DNA of 64,000 bases from Tenodera sinensis (taxonomy: Eukaryota; Arthropoda; Insecta; Mantodea; Mantidae): positions 29,017,435-29,081,434 of the forward strand of contig CM060965.1 of the NCBI GenBank assembly GCA_030765045.1. The letters are read 5' to 3'. The notes beneath the pieces were generated by a model. The model was given only the letters and a program-made list of their open reading frames with translations, searched no databases and was not told the DNA's origin. Positions 34,279 to 45,264 of this stretch are shown here, piece by piece. The translations under genes and the position numbers were made by a program. Numbering within the stretch: position 1 is the stretch's first letter; each line of letters begins with the position of its first letter.

Positions 34279-34294
34279 TCGCCCAGGTACTGAA

Positions 34295-35465
34295 AATAAT
34301 AAATACATGAACAATAAACATATTAGTGGTATTATATATACATATGTACGCATATATCCAGTATGCAGATCACATATGTATCAGGTTGATCTATAATTTA
34401 AATATAGTGACATATTACAAAAGTACCTTTCAAGCGAAACTTTAAAACTTTGAAGTTGCTAACGTTTTCCTTTAGATTGCTGGGGAAAGCGTTAAATATT
34501 TTGTTTCATAGTAGATTCCTTGCTGCAAACAAGAGTTTCCCATTGGGACGAAGGATATTTCCCTTTTGTCTACTGTTAAAATTTTGTACTTCCGTAAAAT
34601 ACTCTCTGAAACTTTTCTGGCTCGAAACGTCTTGAGTTATGTTGATTATTTGCCAAAAAATTTAAAATGAATAATATATGAGCACAAAATAGAGTTATTA
34701 TACCCAATTTCTGAAATATTTTCGTTATTTGTCGAGGCCCATATGTATGAGTCTCGGTATTGCTACACGTATAATTTTTGTTAACTGTCCGGAAAAAGAC
34801 CTAGTAAAAGAATAAAAATCTTTCGGATTATATAAGATAATGGGTAGAGAAAGTGGCGTGAATGTAACCCATCAGATCTTTTATTAGCTCGTATATTTCT
34901 GTGAATAGTAGTTTTCTTAGCCACGTGATTAGCAGAGTGAGCAAAAAGAGAGGTGGAGTTGAATTACGGACGTTAATTCGGTGATGGACTGGTTCCCGGT
35001 AAACATAAAACTCTTCAAATGTTTCCGCTGTCGTTGGCATGAGTGATGAGCGTGGGATTATCAGCAATCGACCGGATCGGCCAAGCCACATATCATCCTA
35101 TGCCGCCAGCTTTAAACGTCCTCGGAAATTCATAAATTATCCTTATCATTATCATCTTCGTTCTTCATGTCATTTATTGCAGTTTTCACGCGACAGTAGA
35201 ATGGGAGCCGTAATTTTATAAGCATATTGCCTACTATGAATATCCTTTCCAGCACAGTCGACATCAGAATAAAACACGAATATCGGTTCTCCCAGAGCCA
35301 TTGAGACAGTAAAACCCTATATGAATGTAATTACTTTACAGGCGAAAATTACATTTTCAAAACTATTCCGTTTTATATGGATCACCCTTCATTTGCCACA
35401 ATACATACATTTCTCTCGACCATGTCAAACACTTCTTAAAATAGATAAAATCTATAGTAGATATT
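34295..35465. other. Unassigned DNA
   Basis: Nothing recognised. Confidence 0.5.
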
Positions 35466-35675
35466 ATTTATAATGAAACTCGGATAATTCGATGGTTTAT
35501 AACTCGAAATCGTCGTTTTTTTCTTGGTTCCTTGAATTTTGTATTAAAGCAATGTAAAAAATCACGCGTAATTTGAATTTCATTTTCGTTAATTTTTGTA
35601 ATTCGAATTTTTTGATATTTCGAAATTTTTCCTTTTCCCTTCTGTTTAAAATTGTGCAAGTTCCACTGTATTTAT
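35466..35675 (-). mobile_element. Possible pogo/Tigger-like terminal fragment
   Basis: On the minus strand it starts TACAGTGGAACTTGCACAAT, and further in has CGAATTACAAAAATTAACG and, near the far end, TCGAGTTATAAACCATCGAAT. The CAGTGGAACTT start and the repeated CGAATTA/CGAGTTA wording resemble pogo-family ends. No clear second inverted repeat. Confidence 0.3.
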
Positions 35676-36244
35676 TAAACAAAATATTTCCAAACCTGAA
35701 AATGTAATAGGCATCTAAAGGTTTGAGTTTCTTTGGGAAGTTTAACAAAATAAATAATCGTAATTATAAAGCTTTTAAAATATACATTTTCACACATCAG
35801 AGTTCAAACTTGCAAGCGAAGGCGACATGTGTAAGGGACTCCAGTGCACAACCAGGCTCGTCTTTTGGTTGGCTAACCGCAGACAACATTCCCAACAGAA
35901 CAGGTGGTGGCGAACACGTGTAGTAAAAACTGTTACGAGTGCAAGACAGCACCGTGACAAAGACAGCGGAACTGTGACCATAGCAACAGTGACAATACCA
36001 CAGCGACCCTACTGTGCGGTAAAACAACCACCTAATCACATTAGCCATGTGTTGTGTGGTGCAGTGCAGCCGTGCAGGTAGGTTTACCGCATAGCACCTC
36101 TGTCAAGGAATTGCCTACCCACAAAACCAATTACCTACCTACCTTCAACTGCTGCTGATTTTTCTGTGCTCGTGAATTCCTTCAGCTATCTTTCTATTAG
36201 TTATTACCTACGAAAAGTGCGAGTGTTCCTTTATCTACCACGGA
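35676..36244. other. Unassigned DNA
   Basis: Overlapping frames at 35790-36081 on both strands have no family motif. Confidence 0.5.
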
Positions 36245-36835
36245 CACAGTGGGTTGAGAAGGCACTGGATTCTACCCAAAATATTCGATTTCGAGATTTT
36301 AGTGGAAATGCGCGTTTTGAGGTCTCCTAAGCTCTGACGGTGTGAGACCTTGTGTCTGAACAGCATAAATCAAGAACGAAAATGCGGTTAAGTAACAAAC
36401 TTGGTAGTTAAGTTCAACATCTTCCAAGGATACGACGCGAAGGTTTTCAAAAATATTCCGCCACCCCAAACTACCCTTCAAATTGTTCATTTTCTCAAAA
36501 ATGACCCTAACGATTTTGATTAAAAAAAAACTTTTTTTTTTTTTCTTTTTGGAAAAATGAAATGTGCATCTTGAAACTTTCTGGCAATTGCCTCTGAAGT
36601 CAACTTCATTCTGATTACCGTTTGTATAATTGGTAAACGTAAGAGATGGGCGAAATTTTACTGCACAAAATACACAATACTCCTTAAGGCACACAGTTTT
36701 TGTAGAGTTGACCATTTCCGAAACATCCTTTGTTATTGGTTTGAATTTTCAAAGCTTACACTTTTCTCAAATGAGAAATCGTTATTCCCTCGAAGGTTTT
36801 TGACAACTGCTAAATGATACCACGTTGAAAATAAA
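36245..36835 (+). mobile_element. Family X element, left part (copy X6)
   Basis: GGATTCTACCCAAAATATTC, GATTTCGAGATTTTAGTGGA, CGAAGGTTTTCAAAAATATTC, CCACCCCAAACTACCCTTC, AACGATTTTGATTAAA and TTGGTTTGAATTTTCAAAGC match X1 and X3 in order. Confidence 0.6.
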
Positions 36836-37054
36836 AGTTCAGGAATGGGACAAACCTGCTACCTTTATGCTGTAGGAGTTGGTATTTTAAATACATCGCT
36901 TACCTACGTGTCTCTTTTTAAGATTTTGATTTAATTGCCACAGTATTTGCTAGCATTGCTTCCTGCTTTCTTTTTCACTCTGTACCATTTATGTGAAGTA
37001 GAACTATTAATGATTCGACATCAGCATTTATCCGCACATTAGTATCCCTTAAAT

Positions 37055-37180
37055 TAAAAATCTGATGTGTTGCACTCACATGACTTTCTCTACTCTTGTA
37101 CTAACAATTCTTACAATCTCTTATTCCTGTATCTTTTTCGTGTTACTTTGTTTTTATTTGTTTAATTAAGGAATATCCGC
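37055..37180 (-). mobile_element. Family X distal end (copy X7)
   Basis: TCTGATGTGTTGCACTCACA and GACTTTCTCTACTCTTGTAC match 44005-44050 and 10925-10955. Confidence 0.6.
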
Positions 37181-37862
37181 AATACAATAGGTTTCCTTCA
37201 TCCCACAACGTTCTTCTGCCTCCACAAGTCCTTGTCCACAGCAGTTTCCTCCTTTAACCCTGTTCTCTCCAAACTCCTTTTTACCCCATCCATCCAATAT
37301 TCCTTATGTTTCCCTCGTCTACTTTTCCTTTCTACTTTCCAATTCAGAATTTTATTGGGCATTCAATCCTCTGTCATTCTAAGCACGTATCAGGCCTCTT
37401 TCTTCTACAATTTCCAAAATGTTTTTGTCAACTTGCATAATTTCCCTTATTCTATTATTCGGAACTTCATCTTTGCTGGATTTTCGTGCTGACCGTCTCC
37501 AAAACTGAATTTCTAATGCCATTAATTTGTTTGCTTGTTGTCTGCTTATGGTTCAAGCTGCAAAATGTTGTGCTTTGGAATAGTGCCTGATGTATTCATT
37601 TTTTAGTTCTATTTAAAATATTTTTACTTCGTGAAATTGAATTGAGCATTGCTATAATTCTATTTCCAAGTTATTCCGCTTTGAATCTCAAGTATTTCCT
37701 TATTTTAAACAATAAAACTGCCTTTAAAATGGTGTTTTATTACTGTATTCATAATAGTATTTATTATTACTTCTTTATCATCGGTTATTCCTCGCTTGTG
37801 CTTAAAATAAAATTCATAACGTCCATTTTTAACGCAACGTCATTTGAAATACATGAAAAAAA

Positions 37863-37893
<31 letters not shown>

Positions 37894-38200
37894 CACACAC
37901 ACCCGCATGTGTGTAAATTAATCGCATTACCTTAAGTTTGAAGTCGAAAACTTGCTTTTTCTCTGTTCTCGAGAAAAGTTAATGTGCTGCGTGCTACAGA
38001 TTTCTGTTCTGGGATAACAGGTGTAAGGCTTTTCGCTCGTTTTAAATTTCAGTTTCACTTTCAATTCGTTTAGCCATCAGCACTTAGCATTTGGAAAAAC
38101 AGTCGAGCGCTGAGTTCCGTAATGCGGACACCTTGCTAAATCCGGCGCCTAATTTTGTATGCATGGAGTCAAGCAGAATCACTTTACTGCCCCGCTCCCC
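37181..38200. other. Unassigned DNA with one compound microsatellite
   Basis: Contains poly(A) 37856-37879 followed by (CA)n 37880-37903. No gene recognised. Confidence 0.55.
37856..37903 (+). repeat. Poly(A)-(CA)n tract
   Basis: A run of 24 A followed by about 12 CA units. Confidence 0.95.
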
Positions 38201-38419
38201 TCCCTTGTGTGAGCACTCCACGATTAGGCTTTACGTCGTCGCGCACTCCTTTGTATGACGGTGCGACGTAATCCCAGCACAAAGCCTGTCACCATGGTAT
38301 TGTCAAATGCTTAAGATGCATCCTCAGGTACCGAGAGAAAATCTGCGCTGAGCAGAGCCAACTCAGATGAGTTCGTGTCCTTATTCTATCAATATCATGA
38401 CAAAATGAGAATGCAACAA

Positions 38420-38437
38420 ATCCCACTTCTGACACCA
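38420..38437 (-). promoter_or_regulatory. tRNA-Leu primer-binding site (minus strand)
   Basis: On the minus strand this reads TGGTGTCAGAAGTGGGAT, one change from the site at 25199, and again one base after the LTR end. Confidence 0.7.
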
Positions 38438-38438
38438 G

Positions 38439-38860
38439 TGTGACAAATTATAAATGACAATGTCACTTTTCTCTTCTAAAACTGATGCACAAAAACAGTT
38501 CTGTTTTCTCGTTAACACAATCTACAATTCGCCGTGACCTTGCACCTCACAGCTGTTCTATCCTATCCTAATCCTGACACGTACTTCACTGTCTTTCAGC
38601 TCCGCCCTCTGTCTCACGAACTACTCCTCAGCGATCACACTCACTAAAACTGTTCAAAACGGACTCCGACGCGACGATTAAGTGTACTAAAACTGTCTCT
38701 GCCGACTTTCACATTTCTCTAAAGGATCACTGTACACACGCACTGCTAACAGTTGTGTCTCATAGGTTCAGGCACATTCTGTCTCCTCTCACCTCGCCCC
38801 TCCCTCTCGCGGGCAAGGTGTTTCATTTCTCATGTGTGGCACCTACTGGCAGATATTTTG
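38439..38860 (-). mobile_element. Gypsy-type LTR, reverse orientation
   Basis: On the minus strand the 3' part reads CAGCTGTGAGGTGCAAGGTC, TTGTAGATTGTGTTAACGAG and ends TAATTTGTCACA next to the primer site, matching the LTR at 24764-25197. The 5' boundary is not clear; I place it where transposase-like sequence begins. Internal sequence (38200-38419) after the primer site has no recognisable gag. Confidence 0.6.
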
Positions 38861-38869
38861 AACCTCTCC

Positions 38870-39018
38870 GTACCAACCCTTTACAAGAATTGAAGGACAT
38901 CACGAAAGAAATACAGACATTCAGTCTACATGAACTTTTGCGAGTAAACCAAAATTGTTTTCGGAGATATAGGGAATACGTTTGCGTTGAAGGTTATCAA
39001 TTTCAACATTTGTTGTGA
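38870..39018 (+). pseudogene. Tc1/mariner-type transposase C-terminal fragment
   Basis: An open stretch of about 45 codons reads LQELKDITKEIQTFSLHELL, RVNQNCFRRYREYVCVEGYQ and ends FQHLL before a stop. This matches the end of DD34E-type Tc1/mariner transposases of insects (…ELK..I..EI..I....L.RV..N...R...C....G.HFQ.LL). Nothing upstream encodes catalytic motifs because the reversed LTR abuts it. The call rests on the C-terminal pattern alone. Confidence 0.55.
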
Positions 39019-39260
39019 CGCAGGTAAACCTAATGTAAATTAGTGCAGAAGTTAGTGTATCGTACCCGTGACTTGCCGGTCGTTTACGTATAACTGGCAG
39101 AGGTCGCTTCGGTCTTCGCCTAGCCCGGTGCCGCCACGGGGTGGTCCGGCCAATTTACGAACACACTATATAATACACAAGCTCATCTTCAATTAACTGC
39201 TCTCATATGTAGATATATAGGCTGTCTCCGATGTAATTAAAATCTGTAGTTTGTTTAATT
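39019..39260. other. Unassigned, with a GC-rich patch
   Basis: TGTGACGCAGG at 39013 resembles an LTR start, and 39095-39160 is GC-rich, but no LTR end or second copy is visible. Confidence 0.25.
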
Positions 39261-39261
39261 A

Positions 39262-39575
39262 ATGTACCCACATGTGGTATTCGTGATGAACGAAGCGGCG
39301 TCAGGGCGGGTTTTCTCCAGGTTCTCTGGTTTCCCCCACTACTCATTCCACCAATTGCTCCATTATTACCTTTCCAATCATACATTTCGCCTGCATTTCA
39401 TATCATCCTCTTCCTCACTATCATACCTGGTGCTTGGCTGACCACCCGCTTCCACGTCTTCACTCCGTCCGGTCCACAGGTTCCTGTGCTTCCCGACAGG
39501 CGTCTGACCCTAGGCACTGGCTTGTAAGTCCTAGGGAGTGTAAGTCCTACATAAGGGGAGGGTAATCGGAAGAAG
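39262..39575 (+). mobile_element. SINE family E, head-truncated copy
   Basis: From CACATGTGGTATTCGTGATG it follows 17272-17560 closely: TTCTCTGGTTTCCCCCACTA, CCTTTCCAATCATACATTTC, CTTGTAAGTCCTAGGGAGTG and AGGGGAGGGTAATC. The tRNA-like head is missing. Confidence 0.75.
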
Positions 39576-40610
39576 ATGAAGTTTAATTAGTGCTACAATG
39601 CTACTGGATAAAAATAACAAAACACAGGTTTGCTCCAACCACATTTATCCGAATAATTACTCTTTCAACAATGAAAGGTGCAGTGTCCGCACACACGCAC
39701 AATGGCGTTAACAGTTCGTTTCACCCTATGCTACCCTTCCTGCAGTTCAACTCGAGCCGCCCATAAGACGTTCAGGATAAATATGTAAAGCTAGGTGCTT
39801 TGGAAGGCCTAAGGAGACTCAATTATTCAGCCCTTGATTAGGAATAGTCCTAATCAGAAATTATCTTGTAGGTGCTGGGTCTCTGTTTAAAATAAACCTG
39901 ACCGGAACGAGTGAGGAGGTAATCTCACTTTTCCGTTTTCGTGCTTGGATCACTGTTGCTAATCGATATTCATTTGTGTGTTTAACATCTATGCTTTTTG
40001 TGTAGAAAGGCTTTGTCTATCTCTTACGGTTTGCTACACAGATATGCAACAGACACCCGGGTTGCATGTCTGGAACCTCGATAATTGCAGTTAGAGGCAA
40101 CAGTCAATTTAAGTCGAGTTAATAGACAAACCCAATGAGTGCACTGAATTTGTTTTAACCGAGATGGACGTGGAAGTATAGACTGCTTTTGTGTGTTTTA
40201 CATCGGAAGGGTACACAAGATTAGCTTACATATTACCGAAACATTAGCTGCAGGACACAAGGTGCACACACACTACATTATTTGGTTACAATGTGTTTCA
40301 GTAGGATGATTGCCCTCATCATGGTTCCCACTAAAAGCCGACATTCCTTACTCCCCAGTGAAGAGATGGTATTTATAACGCCATTCCTGCTGCCCGTAAT
40401 TCCACAATCAAGTCCAGTTTTACAGCCGTTTGTAAATGAGGTTCGCGTTTATTGCTCCCACTTACTGCAACATTGTGGCAACGGAATTTCTCTGAACTGT
40501 AAGTCACAATCACAAGTTAAATCCCTTGCAGTACTGTACTTGAACCGTTCGGAGAAGATTTATTTCTTTATCCAAATTGAGACATATTACTCCCACCTTT
40601 GGCTTTAAAA
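39576..40610. other. Unassigned DNA
   Basis: The 108-codon frame at 40282-40608 has no motif. Confidence 0.5.
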
Positions 40611-40614
40611 AGTG

Positions 40615-40770
40615 CTACTTCTTGTAGCTCAGATTTCCATGTCGCAGGTTAGCTAGGTTCAAATCTCCAGATGGTAAAAGGTCTATGGAAAGCGATGGGG
40701 TGAGTGACGTCACTTGGCACTACCTGTGCTACCCTGTTCTAGATGATGATCATTTCTTCTACTGAAAAAC
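40615..40770 (+). mobile_element. Possible old tRNA-headed SINE
   Basis: CTTGTAGCTCAGATTTCCAT (A-box-like) is followed by TAGGTTCAAATCTCCAG (B-box-like) at a tRNA-like distance. The downstream body has no second copy here. It does not fold into a complete tRNA by eye. Confidence 0.35.
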
Positions 40771-42285
40771 AAGACAAATACAAATGATAAGCAATGGGAA
40801 GAAGGAAGGACCACGTACTTCACAATAAAAAAGAAGAAAAATTATGGTTTAACACAGGCCAGGATTTCTCGTGAATCATATTTCAGGTGTTAGCCTCTGG
40901 CCACAGTATACATAACGTTATGTACAGAATCACAAACATATCCTAAGTTGTTGGAGGCTTTCAAATATTTACATTCGTTGGCTATTCATTCGACGACGTC
41001 AGTTTCTTCTATAAAATCCCTACAAATCCAAGTTTATTCGGGCCTTTGCGAAGATGAATATAACCTAAAACCCTGCGCTCCGTAATTGGCTGTCCTTTTG
41101 TACAGTTTCCCAAACTACTAACAAGAATTTCCTGAGGCTATTCTAAATCAACCAGACGAAGCTATGGGAATCTTTTCACATTGAGTTTTAAAATGCACGT
41201 CATTAAGTCACTGTTTTCTTTTTCTGCGAACATGCTTGTATAGGATGTCTCTCTCTTGATCTGCTACTTGCACCTGTTTGTAAACATTTTTAGCAAGTAT
41301 ATATGTTTGCAGGCAAGTTTTCATTAGAAATAATTAGATCGGTGTTTAAGACCAATCATTGTCGAAAATAAGCAAACTGAGCATTCATTCCCAAGGAATT
41401 TGGTAATACACAAAATAAATGCTGATAAGTTAAGCTCAGTTTTTCTCCTTTGTTCACTTATAAGCGCAAAACCCAGTCAAAACTACGTAAAATCTACTAT
41501 AACAGGTGAATGAGTTTCCGTATCTATACAACCCTCAGGTTATAGTCTTACATCGTTTCATTTGTTTCATTTGTCGTTTCATTTGAAATAGAGTTATATC
41601 GCGAATACGTTTCGCCCCGTATCACCGATTCACTCAGATGTTAAACCGCCTTCTGTCTATGAAGTGTGGAGTGTACGGTCAAGATAGACTCAAGGCGCGC
41701 CTGCTTTTTATGGGTTGCATAAACTCGAAAAAATAGGGCAAATGATTCACCTGATATAACGAATCTGTTTTATAATTTTATTGTGTAACATGTTTCATAC
41801 TGCTACGTAACTTGTTTTCGGCACTCAGTATTGTATAACAATGATTCATTCAAGCTATATAGCCAAATAGACCAACTACTGCTTTGTCTTCCGCCCCTCC
41901 CCTTCCCTCCCCTCCCAAGAAAATTGCATTACATATAGTTAGTTATTTGTACGTCTTTACCAAATTTATAAAACAATTATCAACCGCATGTATCTCGCAG
42001 TTTAACTCAATTTGGAACCAAATATTGACAGAGGCAAAGACCGAAATTTTATATCTTTTCATACATGAAAAGTGACTTGAAGTTACTTTCATTCTGATTG
42101 TACTTCACATAGGTTGGTTAGGGGGGTAATGCCGTAAGCGGAGGGTGTTATCCTGACAACGGTGACATACAGTAGGACCATATTTCATAAAACGTAAGAT
42201 GCAAATCAAAATGTAATTATAGTAAGGAATTTCCGATTTACTAATCTTACATCACGAGCAGAAGTCCTTGTGAAGCTAATGTTTA
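40771..42285. other. Unassigned DNA
   Basis: Nothing recognised. Confidence 0.5.
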
Positions 42286-42339
42286 TTGCCCAAACAACGA
42301 TTCGACCATGAAGATCAAGGGTTCTTGTGTCAAATTGTT

Positions 42340-42891
42340 GCTATTGAGAAACGTGGATTAGAGATTTTGAACTGGCGTTTGAATCACAGCCATTGAGTGG
42401 AGAGCTTCAATGGGATCCTCCATGTTCAAAAAAGTTTTGAAGCGCTCAATCAAAGTTCAAACAATGATCAGGTTTGCTTACGATTACTAAGGAACCATGA
42501 TGACAGATAGAGTTCCACGTAAAGCAAGTGTCACAGCAGTGTACTATAGTAACTTCATGCAAAATCTGCGCAGAAACATGTACAAAAGCCGACCTCAGTT
42601 GCTCGAGGCTGGACCACTCATTCTCCACGACTTGCTCGCCCGCATATCGGCAATGTTGTAGCCCAAAGCTGCGCGTATATGTATGGAAGTGTTGCCGCAT
42701 CCTCCCTACAGCCCGGACATGAGTCCACCAGACTTCGACTTGTTCCCGAAGTTGAAAAGAAACTATGCGCGGACTTCGTTATTCTTCTCTGGAAGAGAGA
42801 GCAGATGGATGGAATAATAGAACTTCCGAGACGTTGGGATTCAGTCACAGAGAAGCAGGAAGACTGTATTGAAGGACTGCAAAGGGAGTAG
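42340..42891 (+). pseudogene. Mariner-like transposase pseudogene (second lineage)
   Basis: Across several frames the plus strand reads, in order: MRFAYDY, VTAVYYSNFMQNLRRNMY, SRPQLLEAGPLILHD, then (one frame over) ARPHIGNVVA, then VLPHPPYSPDMSPPDFDLFP, KLKRNYA and finally LPRRWDSVTEKQEDCIEG. This is the catalytic core and C-terminus of a mariner-like transposase. The second catalytic Asp lies in LHD, with a frameshift just after it. Stops and shifts make it dead. It differs from the 23.6 kb copy (EHPPYSPDMSP type versus PPYNPDLAPCD). I see no terminal inverted repeats. The minus-strand frames here are shadows. Confidence 0.75.
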
Positions 42892-42899
42892 AAAAAAGT

Positions 42900-44004
42900 G
42901 TAATTAAAAAATAGTAAGCATTATTTATGGAATGTTACTCATGCTTTTTTAAAAAATGCTCGGATCGTTAACTTTAATATTTTGAGATTTTTTTTTAACA
43001 TTTGACATGTCCGTGTTGTCATTTTTATTTCTGCTGGTATGTGAAGCACATAGATTGTCCATTTGAGGTTCATTGAAATTCTTGTCTGCATCTATCACCA
43101 ATTCCTATCATCATTTGAACCTTAATCCTTTTTAAAACAACTTATTTTAGATGAATGTCAGGTAACTCTAACCTCTGTGGACACCAGGCTCATTTTGAGC
43201 ATCATTTTATCCATCCCATTTCCATATCAATATAATTCTGCTCTCATAGCAACTAAACCTTCATATGGGAAAAAATGTGAACTTTGAATGCAACTAAACG
43301 AAATAACTTTTATAGAAAAATTAGAAGAAATACATACAATAAGATATGAACTTCAGCTATACAAAACTTCAGCTATATGGCGGTAGTGTGTTATGCGTAG
43401 TTATTCTCTTGTTATCAGTTGTGCCAACTATTCAGTGTTCGTTGAACCCTATGACACGTGCAGCTATCTGTTCAACTGGAATGTCATCTAGTAGTTAATT
43501 CTCTCACTCAATACAAAATTGATCAAACTGGTTACATACATATACTGAATCTGCTTCTCTTTGTGCTGTTTAGTGTCGTGCTGCCTATCGTTTTATCTAT
43601 TGCACTAATGTTAGCTTTACCAAAACGTTTGGACAAAGCCACCACTTCCAGTTGACTATCGTGCGGGAAACAAATGACGATAGCAAAGCGTGTCGTTTAG
43701 TACCATAACGAGTTAGTAATTTGAATGTTGACAAAGAAAACATGAAAGGGAGCTCAGGACAAGCGTCCATGATTCGTTGGAACACGTTTTATTGAACAAC
43801 AGTAGTATGAAGCAATAAGAGTGAAATAAAACGTTATTTTAAAATGTCAGTTATATCCGTACAATATTGGCCTAAAGTGCTGTTTATTTTTTGTAAAACA
43901 AATACCAAATTTGATATGTTCCAGCCTTCCTGTTATAAATGAGTTAATTCTGCTTTGGTTAGTATTATGGTCCAGTAATGACCACTCTGTAATACTTTAC
44001 ACAA
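42900..44004. other. Unassigned DNA
   Basis: Frames at 43458-43785 show no motif. Confidence 0.5.
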
Positions 44005-44301
44005 ATCTGATGTGTTGCACTCACGTGACTTTCTCTACTCTTGTACTAACCATTCCTACTAATTCTTATTTCTATATCTTGTTCGTGTTAGTTGAGGTAA
44101 AAATTTGTACAAATTATCTTATTGCTTATTTCCTTGTAGATGCAAGGGGGATATGGGAATACAGTAGGCTTTGAGCGATAGTTAAATGTTTTAAAGCTTT
44201 GAGATTCCGTTCTCTTTTTATAAAAAATGAACAACGAGGTTCTATTTCACGACATCGAATTTTTGGGTGGAATACAATACTTAACAGTAGAGAAAGTAAA
44301 A
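44005..44301 (-). mobile_element. Family X, internally deleted copy with both ends (X8)
   Basis: On the minus strand, TTTACTTTCTCTACTGTTAA, AAGTATTGTATTCCACCC and AAAAATTCGATGTCGTG are followed within about 100 bp by ACTGTATTCCCATATCCCCC and the distal end ACAAGAGTAGAGAAAGTCA. At about 297 bp it has both termini of the 745-bp copy at 10925 but lacks the middle, as a MITE-like derivative would. Confidence 0.65.
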
Positions 44302-44784
44302 ATATATATTTTATACAGCATATGTCCGTTTTAAAAGACTTTGGGAGTTCTAAAACATAGACTATTATTGACAATATGCATCAATCCTGAGGATTCTTCA
44401 TTACTAAACAGCAATATAGGAGATTGAACCATTTACAGAAAAAAAATGAGAGATAGGAAGCCTGGTGCACTTTTCAATAAAGTTCTCGATATTTTATCAG
44501 CCAAAAATGTTTTCAAGCTAAATTAAACTATTTGGTTTATTAACAGCGCTATCAATTAAATGCTTTCAGATGAGTTTCCATTAAAACCATTTGGATTGCA
44601 GAGCCCAGAACGCTAGACAACGGGAGAAAAAGTAATTTGTAAATGTGTACTTCAGACAAACTGAAACTAATCATCCTAAGTTCCATTTTGGACATTATTT
44701 AGTCTTAAAATATTTTAATAAGACAGTGACATCACTGAATGATAATCAGAAGGAACACGTTATCTCCGTGTAGTGGTAGAGTGG
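44302..44784. other. Unassigned DNA
   Basis: Nothing recognised. Confidence 0.5.
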
Positions 44785-45262
44785 AGTTTGGACGGAGGGG
44801 ATTCCACACTCAGCCGCCTATTGTACATATGTCAGACCTCGGGAGGAAGGGATGAAGTGAGAGCGCTCTATGGGCGTGCTGGAACCCGAACAAGTAGTAC
44901 GAGCCAGCGTGACATATGCTGGAGACTTCATCTCGACACCAGGGTCGCCAAGCAGCCATCGGTCAGGCAACTACAACACCATCCATACGCCGAGAACAGC
45001 AGTTACAATTCGCAAACTCCTCACACAGCAGCGCCACGTTCGCCCATCGCCAACACTTCCAACCTTGGAAGACTGGAATAAAATTAGGAGGAACGGAAAA
45101 TTAGGGGTGTAGTTATTCTTCCCAGCGTTTACCTAATGACCCAGGAAAACCCTCGAAAGAACCCATGGGTCAGGAAGGTCGATCGCGGGAATCGAACGCA
45201 TAACCTCCCGAATGCGACCCTCATAGGTTACCGCAGAGCCATCTTCCTCGGTTTACCCCCGT
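44785..45262 (-). mobile_element. SINE family B, full copy with tRNA head
   Basis: On the minus strand the head near 45262-45180 has TGGCTCTGCGGTAACCTATG (A-box region) and TTATGCGTTCGATTCCCGCG (B box), then CTTCCTGACCCATGGGTTCT. The body matches 25850-26185 and the head matches 22450-22552. At about 478 bp it is a long SINE. Frames at 44773-45318 are translations of it. Confidence 0.75.
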
Positions 45263-45264
45263 GT

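Larger units (their letters stand above)
29369..34291 (+). mobile_element. Large non-autonomous Helitron-like unit with internal satellite
   Basis: The left end TCTTATATATTTAAACGAGC, followed by a TA run and GGAAACGGCTCTAACGATTT, TGATCAAATTTTGTATTC, resembles insect Helitron 5' ends (TC start, 'aacggctctaacgatttt' module). The right end has a small hairpin CCGAGC-GAA-GCTCGG (34264-34278) followed by TCGCCCAGGTACT at 34279-34291. Canonical Helitrons end hairpin then CTRR-T; here CAGGTACT stands where CAGCTAGT is expected. Similar 'aaccgcttaaccgatcac' modules recur at 32700 and 33165. The interior is a satellite array, a solo LTR and a gag remnant. Treating the whole 4.9 kb as one unit is an inference. 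Confidence 0.45.

Noticed and set aside
39013..39180. LTR starting TGTGACGCAGG
   Set aside because: Only the first bases resemble the LTR family; no matching 3' end or duplication.
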